Shown: positions 26,071 through 35,417 of the stretch, piece by piece
Layout of the letters: every line of letters starts with the position of its first letter
How positions within the stretch are numbered: position 1 is the stretch's first letter
Source of the DNA: Candidatus Bathyarchaeota archaeon
GTDB lineage: Archaea > Thermoproteota > Bathyarchaeia > Bathyarchaeales > Bathycorpusculaceae
Length of the DNA stretch: 64,000 nt
Reading direction: 5' to 3'
Assembly: GCA_026014615.1 (NCBI GenBank)
Contig: JAOZHZ010000028.1
Coordinates: 310,001 to 374,000 of the forward strand
The notes under the pieces: generated by a model
Seen by the model: only the letters and a program-made list of their open reading frames with translations
Databases searched by the model: none
Told to the model about the DNA's origin: nothing
Program-made: the position numbers and the translations under genes

Positions 26071-27054
26071 ATGCAATTGTGGAAATTGCGTTTATCCATG
26101 GTTGCCACGTTGGCAGCAATCTTCGGTTTATCCACGCTAGTTTTCGCCATAGTCTTAACTTGGGTGGGAACTTTCAGCCTAACAACCATAGCAATCTTGG
26201 TTGTTACCTTAAACATTGTTCAATGGCTCATTGGGCCGTACCTTGTGGGCGCGATTTACCGCGTACGTGAAATGAAGCAAGGCGAAAACCCCAAACTGCA
26301 GCAGATGGTTGCAGATTTAAGCCGCAAAAGCGGAATCAGCACCCCCAAACTCATGCTTGCCCAAATCCCCATGCCAAACGCTTTCGCGTATGGGTCACCA
26401 ATTTCAGGCAGCAGGGTCGCAGTGACCCAAGGTTTACTCAGCAGCCTTAACGAGGGCGAAGTAGAAGCGGTTTTAGGTCACGAATTGGGTCACTTGAAGC
26501 ATCGTGACGTACAGATTATGATGGTAGTTAGCTTTTTGCCCGCGTTGTGCTACTACATCGGCTACTCACTGTTGCTTTCGGGCATTTTCGGTGGGCAGCA
26601 AAGCAGAAATAACAACGGAAGTGGCGCAATAATCGGTATTGCGTTTATGGCTTTCAGTTGGGTGCTAAACCTCTTCACGTTGTACATTAGCAGGCTAAGA
26701 GAGTATTACGCGGATAGACACAGCGTCTCTGTCGTCGACAACGGCGCTGACAAACTCAGCACAGGCTTAGCTAAGATAGTGAACGCAAGCGCACGAACAA
26801 CCTTAACCCGACAGCAAAAGGAACAGATGAAAAACTTCAGCAGCTTCAAATCCCTATTCATCGCAAACCCCGAAACAGCAAAAGAAGACTCCGAAGCAGT
26901 GCACGCATTCCAAAGCAACCAGAAAATGGTCGAAGAAATTATAGACAAGAAATTGACGTTCGGAGACAAACTTGTTGAGGCACTTTCCACACATCCAAAC
27001 ATCGTGAAACGGTTAAGTGCCCTGCAAGAGCTAAAGAATAACCCGAACGCATAG
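26071..27054 (+). CDS. htpX: HtpX-like M48 membrane metalloprotease
   Basis: The 327-residue protein has two N-terminal membrane helices (about 9-32 and 37-60) and the zinc motif HELGH (residues 137-141). Further membrane segments lie at about 150-200, and the third ligand region is SRLREYYADRHS. HtpX degrades misfolded membrane proteins at the cytoplasmic face. The C-terminal THPNIVKRLSALQEL is typical of the family. It ends at the base where the open frame of the following peptidase begins. Confidence 0.93.
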   Translation: MQLWKLRLSMVATLAAIFGLSTLVFAIVLTWVGTFSLTTIAILVVTLNIVQWLIGPYLVGAIYRVREMKQGENPKLQQMVADLSRKSGISTPKLMLAQIPMPNAFAYGSPISGSRVAVTQGLLSSLNEGEVEAVLGHELGHLKHRDVQIMMVVSFLPALCYYIGYSLLLSGIFGGQQSRNNNGSGAIIGIAFMAFSWVLNLFTLYISRLREYYADRHSVSVVDNGADKLSTGLAKIVNASARTTLTRQQKEQMKNFSSFKSLFIANPETAKEDSEAVHAFQSNQKMVEEIIDKKLTFGDKLVEALSTHPNIVKRLSALQELKNNPNA

Positions 27055-27125
27055 TGGCTTTCTTTTTTCCTTCTTTTCCGTTTTATCCTTGGAAAACGTT
27101 AAAACAACCTCAGCTGAACTGTGTT

Positions 27126-28364
27126 ATGGTGAACATTTTGGATAGCGCACGTTTATTCCAGCAGGTCGAAGCCCTCAAACCTGAAATGGTCAATACCCTG
27201 ATGCAGCTTATTCGCGTGTCTGCTGTTGGACCTGAAAGCAGCGGCGACGGCGAAGACGCAAAAGCCGCGGTCTTAATGCGGGTGCTTTCTGAAGTAGGCT
27301 TTGACCGAGTAGAACGCTACGACGTTGATGATTCGCGTGTTTCTTCTGGGAAACGACCCAACATCGTGGCTTACCTTGATGGGGAGACAAACAGCAAACG
27401 GTTGTGGATTGTTACTCACTTGGATGTGGTTCCTTCAGGCGAAGCATCCCACTGGAAAGTCACCAAACCGTTTGAGCCCACTTTCCAGAACGGCAACGTT
27501 TATGGACGGGGAAGCGAAGACAACGGACAATCGCTAGTTGCCTCAATATTTGCTGCAAAAGCGCTTAAACAGTCGGGCGTCGGTCTTAATCGTTCAGTGG
27601 CTTTGGCTTTTGTCGCAGACGAAGAGCAAGGAAGCACCATGGGCATCCAGCACCTGCTTAGCAAGGGACTTTTCCGCGAGGCAGATGTGGTTTTGGTTCC
27701 CGACAGCGGCACCCCAAAAGGTAACTTTATCGAAATTGCAGAAAAAAGCATCCTATGGTTCAAGGTTTCCGCCTTCGGCAAACAGACACACGCAAGCATA
27801 CCAAGCAAAGGCTTGAACGCGCACCGAATCGGCATGCAAATTGCCCTCAAGTTAGATTCAAAGCTACACCAAAAATACAACGCCTGCAACACCTGCTTTT
27901 CAGACCTAATCAGCACGTTTGAGCCGACAAAAAAGACAAAAAACGTAGACGCCGTAAACATCGTCCCCGGGGAAGACACATTCTATTTTGACTGCCGCAT
28001 CTTGCCACAATACGCTGTTGAAGCGGTGTTGGCTGATGTTTGCGACATTGCGAGCGAGTTTGAAGCTGAAACGGGTGCCAAAATCAAGATTGCGGTTTTG
28101 CAAAAGCAGACAGCTGCGCCAGAGGTTACCAGCGACTCCGAAGGTGTTATGCTTCTCAAAGAGGCTCTTAGGCAGGCAAGGGGCTTTGACGCTGTGGTAG
28201 GCGGAATTGGCGGGGGAACCTGTGCGGCTTTTTTCCGTGAAAAAGGGATTTCCGCAGTGGTCTGGAGCACAATTGACGAGGTTGCACATCAACCCGACGA
28301 ATACTCCAAAGTGGCAAATATGGTTGAGGACGCGAAAGTGTTTGCCCTGTTGGCACTGCTTTAG
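27126..28364 (+). CDS. M20-family zinc peptidase/deacylase (ArgE/DapE-like)
   Basis: The 413-residue enzyme has the dizinc motifs of the M20 family: THLDVVPSG (about 98), the bridging Asp in YGRGSEDN, EEQGS with the general-base Glu pair, and a dimerisation lid domain (about 200-320). Such enzymes hydrolyse N-acyl amino acids or dipeptides. I place the start at ATG 27126, since homologs begin about there; the frame is open back to 27054. Exact substrate not determined. Confidence 0.88.
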   Translation: MVNILDSARLFQQVEALKPEMVNTLMQLIRVSAVGPESSGDGEDAKAAVLMRVLSEVGFDRVERYDVDDSRVSSGKRPNIVAYLDGETNSKRLWIVTHLDVVPSGEASHWKVTKPFEPTFQNGNVYGRGSEDNGQSLVASIFAAKALKQSGVGLNRSVALAFVADEEQGSTMGIQHLLSKGLFREADVVLVPDSGTPKGNFIEIAEKSILWFKVSAFGKQTHASIPSKGLNAHRIGMQIALKLDSKLHQKYNACNTCFSDLISTFEPTKKTKNVDAVNIVPGEDTFYFDCRILPQYAVEAVLADVCDIASEFEAETGAKIKIAVLQKQTAAPEVTSDSEGVMLLKEALRQARGFDAVVGGIGGGTCAAFFREKGISAVVWSTIDEVAHQPDEYSKVANMVEDAKVFALLALL

Positions 28365-28378
28365 ACCATGCAAGCAGT

Positions 28379-28401
28379 TTTGTTATCTTTTTTCCTTTTT
28401 A
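28379..28401 (+). terminator. T-rich terminator after the M20 peptidase
   Basis: TTTTGTTATCTTTTTTCCTTTTTA begins about 14 bases after the stop codon, fitting archaeal T-run termination. Confidence 0.5.
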
Positions 28402-28472
28402 CGGTGGCATAACCGTTTTAAACTGGACTGCACGTTATTCCACGCGTTTCTGTTAACGGAGTGTGTACCGGT

Positions 28473-29168
28473 TTGAACAAGACTGAACAAATAATTAGCC
28501 AAGCGCGTAAAGAGGGACGCAAAGCCCTTTTGGAGCCCGAAGCAAAAACCATCTGCACCGAGTATGGTATTTCTGTAACTAAATTTAAGGTAGCTCAAAC
28601 CCAAGAGGAAGCAGCGGTGTTTGCGGAGGAAATTGGTTTTCCTGTGGTTTTGAAGATTGTTTCGGAGGATATTATCCACAAGTCGGATGCTGGCGGTGTT
28701 AAAGTGAACTTGAAAACCAAAGAAGAAGTCAAAGCGGGCTACAGCAAGATTCTGGATAATGCCAAAAAATACAAGGTAGACGCCAGAATTGCGGGTGTGC
28801 TGGTGCAGGAGATGGCTCCACAGGCAACTGAAGTTATTATCGGCTCAGTTAAGGATCCACAGTTTGGTCCTGCTATCATGTTTGGGCTGGGCGGTATATT
28901 CGTGGAGCTTCTTAAGGATGTGACGTTTAGGATTGCGCCCATTACAGAGCAGGAAGCTGCAGAGATGATTAGGGGCGTGAAAGCTTATCCAATGCTAAAC
29001 GGCTACAGGAACACTCCGCCAGCGGACGTTGACGCCATAGTGAGCCAACTGCTTGCAGTTTCCAAACTGATTACGGAACATCCAGAAATCAAAGAGTTAG
29101 ACCTAAACCCCCTCATGGCTTACGAGAAGGGCACAAAAACCGTAGACGCCAGAATAATTTTAGAATAG
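28473..29168 (+). CDS. acdB: ADP-forming acetyl/acyl-CoA synthetase beta subunit (ATP-grasp)
   Basis: The 231-residue protein is an ATP-grasp subunit of an NDP-forming acyl-CoA ligase: EAKTICTEYGISV at the N-terminus, FPVVLKIVSEDIIHKSDAGGV (ATP-binding strand and phosphate loop, in pieces), and IKELDLNPLM near the end. With an alpha subunit it makes ATP from acyl-CoA in archaeal acetate formation. TTG 28473 is chosen, with GGAGTG upstream; an in-frame GTG at 28461 also exists. The alpha subunit is not in this window, so the complex must be encoded elsewhere. Confidence 0.9.
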   Translation: MNKTEQIISQARKEGRKALLEPEAKTICTEYGISVTKFKVAQTQEEAAVFAEEIGFPVVLKIVSEDIIHKSDAGGVKVNLKTKEEVKAGYSKILDNAKKYKVDARIAGVLVQEMAPQATEVIIGSVKDPQFGPAIMFGLGGIFVELLKDVTFRIAPITEQEAAEMIRGVKAYPMLNGYRNTPPADVDAIVSQLLAVSKLITEHPEIKELDLNPLMAYEKGTKTVDARIILE

Positions 29169-29232
29169 AAACCAACGCTGCGCACTGCACAGTTGCCTCT
29201 CCTATTTTGTCACTTAATTGCTTAAGGCATTG

Positions 29233-30585
29233 TCAATGCAAAAAAAGCGATACACCCTTCTTCAACGCACTAACTACCCCGTCCCGTTTAATCACTCTGA
29301 TTAACCGTGCAGGTGATTTGTTAAAGCTGCTTTGGAACTGCCTTTGCACCTTCAGAAGCATGTCGTAATCGAATTCGGCTGTTTTGACGCGCGCCAAAAA
29401 GTTATCCATTTGGTCGTACAACCCTTTTTGAATGACTTCGTTGTAGAGTTTGCTACCGGGGCAGGCAACGTAGATGTTGAATTGGCACCAGTCAGGGTTT
29501 AGTTGCTTGGCAAACTCGAAGGTGGCTTGCATGTCGTCCATGGTTTCGCCGGGGATTCCGAGCATAAACGAAGCTACTGTTTGTATGCCTTCTTGTTTGC
29601 AGAGTTCGAAGGCTTCAGAGATTTTTTGGAGGCTGAGGTTTTTGTTCAGTTTTTCCATAATTGGCGGTGACCCTGATTCTACGCCAAAGAAGATGGTTTG
29701 GCATCCTGCGTTTTTCATTTCTCTAAGTAGGGCTCTGGAGACTAGGTCGGCTCGTGTGTCGCAGACCCATTTTATGTCAATCTTGTTTTTCTTAATGAGT
29801 CCACAAAGTTGAAAGGCTTTCTTTTTATTGATGGTGAAGTTGTCGCCTACAAAGTAAATTCCTTTGGTGCTGTACGTTTTGATCATATACTCGATTTCGT
29901 CTATGATTCTTTGGGGCGTGAAGGTTCGGCAGGTGTTTCCCCAGAGTTCTTTGGTTTCGCAGTAAGCACAGCTATAGGGGCACCCGCGGATTATACTCAT
30001 GGTGTCTACGGGCTCCACGTTTAAGTACGGGATTCTGCGGTCATACATCTTCATTGGCAAAAGGTGTCTTGCGGGAAAAGGAATTTTGTCTAACTTGGCA
30101 ATGAACTCGGGCGCATTCCTGATTTCACCGTAGGCGATTCCGGGAATTTGGGCGACCTCATTGTCTTTTTGTTCTCTGGTTAAGGCCTTTGCGAGTTTGA
30201 CTATTGCTTGTTCGCCCTCGCCAATAACCACGTAGTCGATTTCTGTGTGTTGCAGCATAGTTTCAGGCATATACGAAGGGTGTGGACCCCCTACCACAAC
30301 CTTGCAAGACGGTAACGCCTCCTTTACTGCCTTGGCAGTTTCGATGCACCGCTCATAAGTTAGAGAACTGCAAGTTATACCCACTATCTCCGGAGCCCGC
30401 TTGCTAATTTCAGTTTTAACCTCTTCAATTGGGCGCTCAAGTAAGTAGTTATCAAAAATTTCAACTTCAAAACCATATTTTTCCAGAGCCGCAGCCACAT
30501 ACGCTAACCCCAAAGGAGGAAGCCGACCCGCCATGCCCCAAGGCGACTTAGCAGGCGGCGCAGTGGTTATCAACAGAATCGGCAT
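29233..30585 (-). CDS. B12-binding-domain radical SAM protein 1
   Basis: The 450-residue protein has an N-terminal cobalamin-binding-type Rossmann domain (about 1-135, with VVVGGPHPSYMPE). A radical SAM domain follows with the cluster motif C-P-Y-S-C-A-Y-C (Cys 202, 206, 209), then a C-terminal helical region. Enzymes of this class use methyl-cobalamin or radical chemistry on unactivated carbons. It is one of four such genes side by side (29.2-35.4 kb); this one lacks the TLVNPPYP start of its two minus-strand neighbours. The real substrate is unknown; lipids or cofactors are plausible. Confidence 0.9.
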   Translation of the reverse strand: MPILLITTAPPAKSPWGMAGRLPPLGLAYVAAALEKYGFEVEIFDNYLLERPIEEVKTEISKRAPEIVGITCSSLTYERCIETAKAVKEALPSCKVVVGGPHPSYMPETMLQHTEIDYVVIGEGEQAIVKLAKALTREQKDNEVAQIPGIAYGEIRNAPEFIAKLDKIPFPARHLLPMKMYDRRIPYLNVEPVDTMSIIRGCPYSCAYCETKELWGNTCRTFTPQRIIDEIEYMIKTYSTKGIYFVGDNFTINKKKAFQLCGLIKKNKIDIKWVCDTRADLVSRALLREMKNAGCQTIFFGVESGSPPIMEKLNKNLSLQKISEAFELCKQEGIQTVASFMLGIPGETMDDMQATFEFAKQLNPDWCQFNIYVACPGSKLYNEVIQKGLYDQMDNFLARVKTAEFDYDMLLKVQRQFQSSFNKSPARLIRVIKRDGVVSALKKGVSLFLH

Positions 30586-30632
30586 TGCCTTTCTCCTGCG
30601 GTCATTGATGGTTTTGTAGCGGTGTTCACTTT

Positions 30633-32054
30633 TTAGCCCATTATGTGGTTAAATTTCGACCTAACTGCTCTTCTGAAGTGCGCTAAGATTAGTCGGGTTG
30701 CGCCTAGTCCCCACATTTTGCCTTTTTTGAACATGCCTCGCGCGCTGACAAAGTATGCTGGGCTCAGGTAGAATTGCTGGAACGCTTGTTCCCGAATTTC
30801 AACAAGTTCCTGCATGCTTAACGTTGGGATTTCAAACACGGGCGTTGCGGTGTCGTATCGGTTAAAGTCGGTGATTCGAAGCCAACCGTTTGCTTTAACT
30901 TCGTCGTACATGGGTGTTCCAGGGTAAGGTGTTGCAATGTAGAAGCCAACGTCGTTAGGATTTAGTTCCTTTACGAAGCGGATGGTTTCCCAGGCGGTTT
31001 CTTTGGTTTCTCCTGGGAAGCCCAAAATTACGCCTGCAACAACCATCAGTCCAGCTTCTTTTGCCCATTTGAAGGCGCGTCGAATCTGGTTAAGCGAGAA
31101 GCCTTTTGCCATGGCGTCTACGACTTGCTGGCTGCCAGATTCTACGCCGAACCAAACACCAATGCAGCCTGCTTTTCGCATTTTAACCAGCAACTCTTTA
31201 GTTACCATGTCCACGCGGGTTTCGCAGTCCCACTTGAATTTCAGACCACGGCGCTCGATTTCGTCGCAGATTTCTGCAGTTCGAGCTTGGTCCACCGTGA
31301 AAGCGTCATCATAAAAAGTGAATTGGTTAGCGTTGAAGTTTTTGTGCAAGTACTCCATTTCGTCGACGACGTTTTTTGGGCTACGCATACGGTATCCTCT
31401 GCCGAACATGCGAACTGCCGTGCAGAAGTTACACCAGAAAACGCATCCGCGGCTGGTCATAATCGGGAACGGAATCGTGCCATACTTGCTTAAGTCACCA
31501 GCATCTTCATGTGTGTGCCAAAGGTGATGCGCAGGAAAAGGCAAGCTGTCAAGGTCTTGCAAGTATGGTCTATCGCCGTTTTTGACGAAGCCGTTGCCTT
31601 TTCGGCAGGTAGTGCCCACAAGGTCATTTAAGGCTTTGCCTTTTTCGATTCTTTCGGCAAGTTCAAGCATTGTGGCTTCGCCTTCGCCTCGAACAATAAC
31701 GTCTAAGTCTGGGGATTCCTGCAGGGCTTTGTCGTCCCAGAAGGTAACGTGGCTGCCTCCAATAGCGACGACGCAGTTAGGCCAAGCTTCCTTTGCGATT
31801 TTAGCCACTTGAAGTGCCGACTTGTAGGTGAGAGTTGTTGATGTTATTCCAACGATGTCAGCTTCTTTCTTGCTAATTTGCGTCTTTAACTGTTCAAGCG
31901 AAAGCTTTTGGGCTTGGCAGTCAATTACGTTAACTGGATATTGGCTTTTTTCTAAAACAGCAGCCAGATACCCCAAACCTAACGGAATAAAGGCTGGGTG
32001 CTGGTGGGAACCAACTGGGTAAGGCGGGTTAACAAGAGTTATTCGTGTCCTCAT
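30633..32054 (-). CDS. B12-binding-domain radical SAM protein 2
   Basis: The 473-residue protein has the N-terminal TLVNPPYPVG and cobalamin-type domain (to about 140, AIGGSHVTFWDD), then the radical SAM motif C-V-F-W-C-N-F-C (Cys 204, 208, 211). A C-terminal region about 340-470 follows (YPGTPMYDEVK). ATG 32054 is chosen because all family members start just before the LVNPPYP strand; the frame is open 54 bases further. It is closest to protein 3 (shared NPPYP, FIPLGLGYLAA, CxxWC variations), so the pair probably arose by duplication. Confidence 0.92.
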   Translation of the reverse strand: MRTRITLVNPPYPVGSHQHPAFIPLGLGYLAAVLEKSQYPVNVIDCQAQKLSLEQLKTQISKKEADIVGITSTTLTYKSALQVAKIAKEAWPNCVVAIGGSHVTFWDDKALQESPDLDVIVRGEGEATMLELAERIEKGKALNDLVGTTCRKGNGFVKNGDRPYLQDLDSLPFPAHHLWHTHEDAGDLSKYGTIPFPIMTSRGCVFWCNFCTAVRMFGRGYRMRSPKNVVDEMEYLHKNFNANQFTFYDDAFTVDQARTAEICDEIERRGLKFKWDCETRVDMVTKELLVKMRKAGCIGVWFGVESGSQQVVDAMAKGFSLNQIRRAFKWAKEAGLMVVAGVILGFPGETKETAWETIRFVKELNPNDVGFYIATPYPGTPMYDEVKANGWLRITDFNRYDTATPVFEIPTLSMQELVEIREQAFQQFYLSPAYFVSARGMFKKGKMWGLGATRLILAHFRRAVRSKFNHIMG

Positions 32055-32206
32055 TATATTTCCCTGAGCATGTACGGTCTTATGGTTTTTAAGCGTACGG
32101 CGGTTCATTTACCTTTTGCAACATACGCAACTTTGGGGCATCTCTCCGTATTGTCCAGAAAACCGCAACAACTAAATTGCCTCAACTGGTCAATGAGTAA
32201 AACGGT

Positions 32207-33637
32207 TTATTCTTCTTTTTTGGAGCCAGATCTGCCCATAACTGTTGAAATTAACTGAGGAACTTTGCTTCGCCAAAGCAGGTGGTTAAGCGCGGTTCGC
32301 GCCATGATTTTGCTGTAGAAGTCGCCCCGCATGGATTCACGCACGTAGTACGTTGGCGAAAAGAAGCGGTTGAAGTACTCTTTTCGGGTTCTGTCGATGT
32401 TTTCTTGGGACAGAAGCGGACTCTTAAAGACAGGCGTAACCTCATCATAGTGGTTCCAATCAGGATCCATCGTCCAACCCAACTTCTCCAACTGAGCCGC
32501 CATTTCCGTGCCCGGGTACGGTATCGCTTGGCACATGTAAACATAGTCCGGCTTAGTTTTCTCCATGAACTCCACGGTCTGCTGAAGCATCTCAGGTGTC
32601 TCACCCGGATAACCCACAACCACAGATATTGCAGCACCTATGCCTATTTCTTTGGTCAGCTTTATAGCGCGGGCATTTTGCTTCACAGTGGTGCCTTTTC
32701 TCATGAGATTTAGCATTTTTTGGCTGCCTGACTCGACACCGTAATGAATAAGTTTGCAGTTTGCCCGCTTCATTTTCTGCAGCATCTCTACCGTGACTTG
32801 GTCAACGCGGGTGCGGCAATCCCAAGGCAAATCCACTTTACGGTCTATAATTTCTTGACAGATATCGAAAGCACGTTGCTTATCAAAAGTGAACGTGTCA
32901 TCGTAAAAGGCATATGCATCGGCGCCGTGCTCGTCACGCAGCCACTCTAACTCATCAACAACTTTCTTTGGGCTTCGCGCTCGAAAGCCGCGCCCACACA
33001 TCTGTGATGCCAAACAAAACGCGCAGTTAAACGGGCAGCCCCTGCTTGTTATAATGGGCAAGTACATTTTACCTGAGAACTTGTAGCCGCGCAGGTCAAA
33101 ATGGTCATATGCTGGATGTGACAGTTCGTCAAGGTTCTGGATGAATTCTCTGTCTTTGGTGCGGACAAGCTTACCGTTTTTCTTGAAGGTTATGCCGTTA
33201 ACCTTGCCGAGCTTTCCTAAAGCTGGTTCCGATGATAGTTCTGCCAGTTCCAGAAGCGTTTGTTCGCCTTCGCCGCGGGCTACCACGTCGGGCGCGTTCG
33301 GTTCTACCATTGTTTGTTCGTCAAGGACGGTGACGTGAGGTCCACCCATTACAGTTAAGCAGTTAGGACACACTTCTTTGGCGATTTTCACAATTTCCAA
33401 TGCGGGTTTGTAGGTGAGGGTGGCGGATGTGAGTCCAATAAGGTCCGGTTTAGTCTTTGCGAATTTGTCTGCTAGCTGTTTAGGCGAGGGATAATCAACT
33501 TGGCAGTCTATGACATTGACTTCGTAGTCGTTTTTTTCCAGAAACGCGGCTAAATAGCCGATGCCTAAGGGAATAAAAGGTGCCTGTACCGCCCCAGCCG
33601 GGTACGGTGGGTTGACAAGGGTCACGCGTGCCTTCAA
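32207..33637 (-). CDS. B12-binding-domain radical SAM protein 3
   Basis: The 476-residue protein starts at TTG 33637 (KARVTLVNPPYP), which matches its neighbour's start. It has a cobalamin-type domain (to about 138) and the cluster motif C-P-F-N-C-A-F-C (Cys 201, 205, 208). SAM-binding segments follow (GAAISVVVGYPGET near 340), as does a C-terminal domain with YPGTEMAAQ. The canonical DxHxxG cobalamin motif is not evident, as in many members of this group, so B12 dependence needs proof. The 152-base gap to protein 2 suggests a separate promoter or an operon with a leader. Confidence 0.92.
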   Translation of the reverse strand: MKARVTLVNPPYPAGAVQAPFIPLGIGYLAAFLEKNDYEVNVIDCQVDYPSPKQLADKFAKTKPDLIGLTSATLTYKPALEIVKIAKEVCPNCLTVMGGPHVTVLDEQTMVEPNAPDVVARGEGEQTLLELAELSSEPALGKLGKVNGITFKKNGKLVRTKDREFIQNLDELSHPAYDHFDLRGYKFSGKMYLPIITSRGCPFNCAFCLASQMCGRGFRARSPKKVVDELEWLRDEHGADAYAFYDDTFTFDKQRAFDICQEIIDRKVDLPWDCRTRVDQVTVEMLQKMKRANCKLIHYGVESGSQKMLNLMRKGTTVKQNARAIKLTKEIGIGAAISVVVGYPGETPEMLQQTVEFMEKTKPDYVYMCQAIPYPGTEMAAQLEKLGWTMDPDWNHYDEVTPVFKSPLLSQENIDRTRKEYFNRFFSPTYYVRESMRGDFYSKIMARTALNHLLWRSKVPQLISTVMGRSGSKKEE

Positions 33638-33903
33638 GTTTGTTTCGCCTAAACGTTGCTTGAAGAACCAACGGGTCTGCGCGCTAGTATGTGTTTTGCA
33701 TAACAACCAAGAGTAAACCACCGTTGAAAATAATACAGCGCTTCGAGAAAAGCAAGCAGCCGTTCTTCGTTCATTTCCTCAAAAATCGCGGTTTTGATGT
33801 TTTGCATAAGCTATTAATTCCAGCGCCTCCTCTTAACCACCTATCCAACTTAAGGGGACATGCACCTTTTCCTAAGCAGCCCCCAAAACAGTAGGTTCAC
33901 AAA

Positions 33904-35406
33904 ATGCGTGTTTGCCTCATTAACCCTCCACGTTTACACCCAAAAATGTGGGGAAAACCCAGCCCCTTCCAACCAATCGACCTCGCCTACGTCGCCGCAG
34001 TTCTGGAAAAAAAACATAACGTAAACGTTATCGACGCCCCCGCGGAAGGCTGGACAAACCTTCAGGAAATCGGCAGCAGAAAGTACCGTCTGGGATTAAC
34101 CAACGGGCAGATGACTTTTCGGGTTAAGCAGTTGACGCCTGAATTTGTTGTCATTACCATTCCTTTTTCAGGGTGGTGGGAAACTGCCTTTGAAGCCGCC
34201 AATGTTGTGAAAAGCGTGAACCCCAAAATCAAAACCGCATTGATGGGGCTGCATCCTACTTCGCGACCTGAAGAATGCCTAAGGCAACCAAACATAGACT
34301 TTGTAGTTACAGGCGAACCCGAACTTACCGTACTTGAACTGGCAGATACTCTTGAGCGGGGTGCAACGGAAGAGGGCCTTCGGAAAGTTTTGGGTATAGG
34401 CTTTCTTAGCAAAGGCGAGGTTGTTATTAACCCGCGGCGTCCTTTCAACGATGACTTGGACAGTTTGCCTTTTCCTGCGCGGCATTTGTTGCCTTTGGAG
34501 ACTTTTTTTGTAGCCATTAAGAAACGCCCCATACGTGGCGAAATTCGTAAGCCTTACGCCCGCGTCATCACTAGCCGAGGCTGCCCCCATAGGTGCATCT
34601 TTTGTTCTAACTACATCATGAATGGCAGAAAATGGCGTTTCCGAAGCCCCGAAAACGTCGTTGCCGAACTTGAAGCAGTTGTCCGCAAGTTTGGTGTGAA
34701 GCAGGTGGATTTTGACGACGAAAACTTAACGTTTGACATGGCTCGGTTTGAACGCATCTGTGACTTGATTGTCGAGAAGAAGTTGAAGATTGAGTGGTTT
34801 ACGCCTAACGGTGTGCGCGCCGACGGTTTAGATGAGAATTTGCTTCGGAAGATGCGTGCTTCTGGGTGTCATCGAATTCTGATTGCGCCTGAGTCTGGTT
34901 CGCAGCGGGTAGTTACGGATATTATTAAGAAGAATTTGGACTTGAAGAAAGTGGAGAGTGCCGTGGTTGCTGCCCGCAAGGTCGGCATCAAAGTCGGCTG
35001 TTTCTTCATCATAGGCATGATAGGCGAGACCAAAACTGAAATCCGCAAAACCATAAACTTTGCCCTCAAACTCAGGCAGTTGGGTGCTGACCGCTTCTAC
35101 TTCAGCTTTGCCACGCCGCTTTACGGGACGGAGTTGTATGAGCAGGCTAAACGTGGCGGCTACCTGAAGGCGGGCTTTGACGATGAGGCGTTGTCTGAGG
35201 CGCAGCCGCTTATCGAGACGCCCGAGTTTTCGGCGGAGGATTTGCGGGAACTTTGCGCGCAGGCAATAATGATTAACCCGACCGTCAACAGTGACCGCCT
35301 TTTGCGGGCTATTCGGAATCCTCGTCGTGCGTTGGAGACGTTAATTGGTATGACACGTGCCCGTCAGTATCAGAAGGAAATTGCCAAAAAAAGCGGCAGC
35401 GAATAA
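33904..35406 (+). CDS. B12-binding-domain radical SAM protein 4
   Basis: The 500-residue protein is divergently transcribed from the other three. It has an N-terminal INPPR strand and cobalamin-type domain (to about 160), the cluster motif C-P-H-R-C-I-F-C (Cys 227, 231, 234), and IAPESGSQRV and FFIIGMIGET in the radical SAM barrel. It carries an insert (about 45-80) absent from the others. ATG 33904 starts with the usual VCLINPP strand. The 33722-33903 gap holds the divergent control region for proteins 3 and 4. Confidence 0.92.
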   Translation: MRVCLINPPRLHPKMWGKPSPFQPIDLAYVAAVLEKKHNVNVIDAPAEGWTNLQEIGSRKYRLGLTNGQMTFRVKQLTPEFVVITIPFSGWWETAFEAANVVKSVNPKIKTALMGLHPTSRPEECLRQPNIDFVVTGEPELTVLELADTLERGATEEGLRKVLGIGFLSKGEVVINPRRPFNDDLDSLPFPARHLLPLETFFVAIKKRPIRGEIRKPYARVITSRGCPHRCIFCSNYIMNGRKWRFRSPENVVAELEAVVRKFGVKQVDFDDENLTFDMARFERICDLIVEKKLKIEWFTPNGVRADGLDENLLRKMRASGCHRILIAPESGSQRVVTDIIKKNLDLKKVESAVVAARKVGIKVGCFFIIGMIGETKTEIRKTINFALKLRQLGADRFYFSFATPLYGTELYEQAKRGGYLKAGFDDEALSEAQPLIETPEFSAEDLRELCAQAIMINPTVNSDRLLRAIRNPRRALETLIGMTRARQYQKEIAKKSGSE

Positions 35407-35417
35407 GAGGGGTGCGG

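Noticed and set aside
33691-33894. 67-residue frame in the divergent gap of the radical SAM block
   Set aside because: Pro/Lys-rich random-looking sequence without a start signal; it overlaps the control region.
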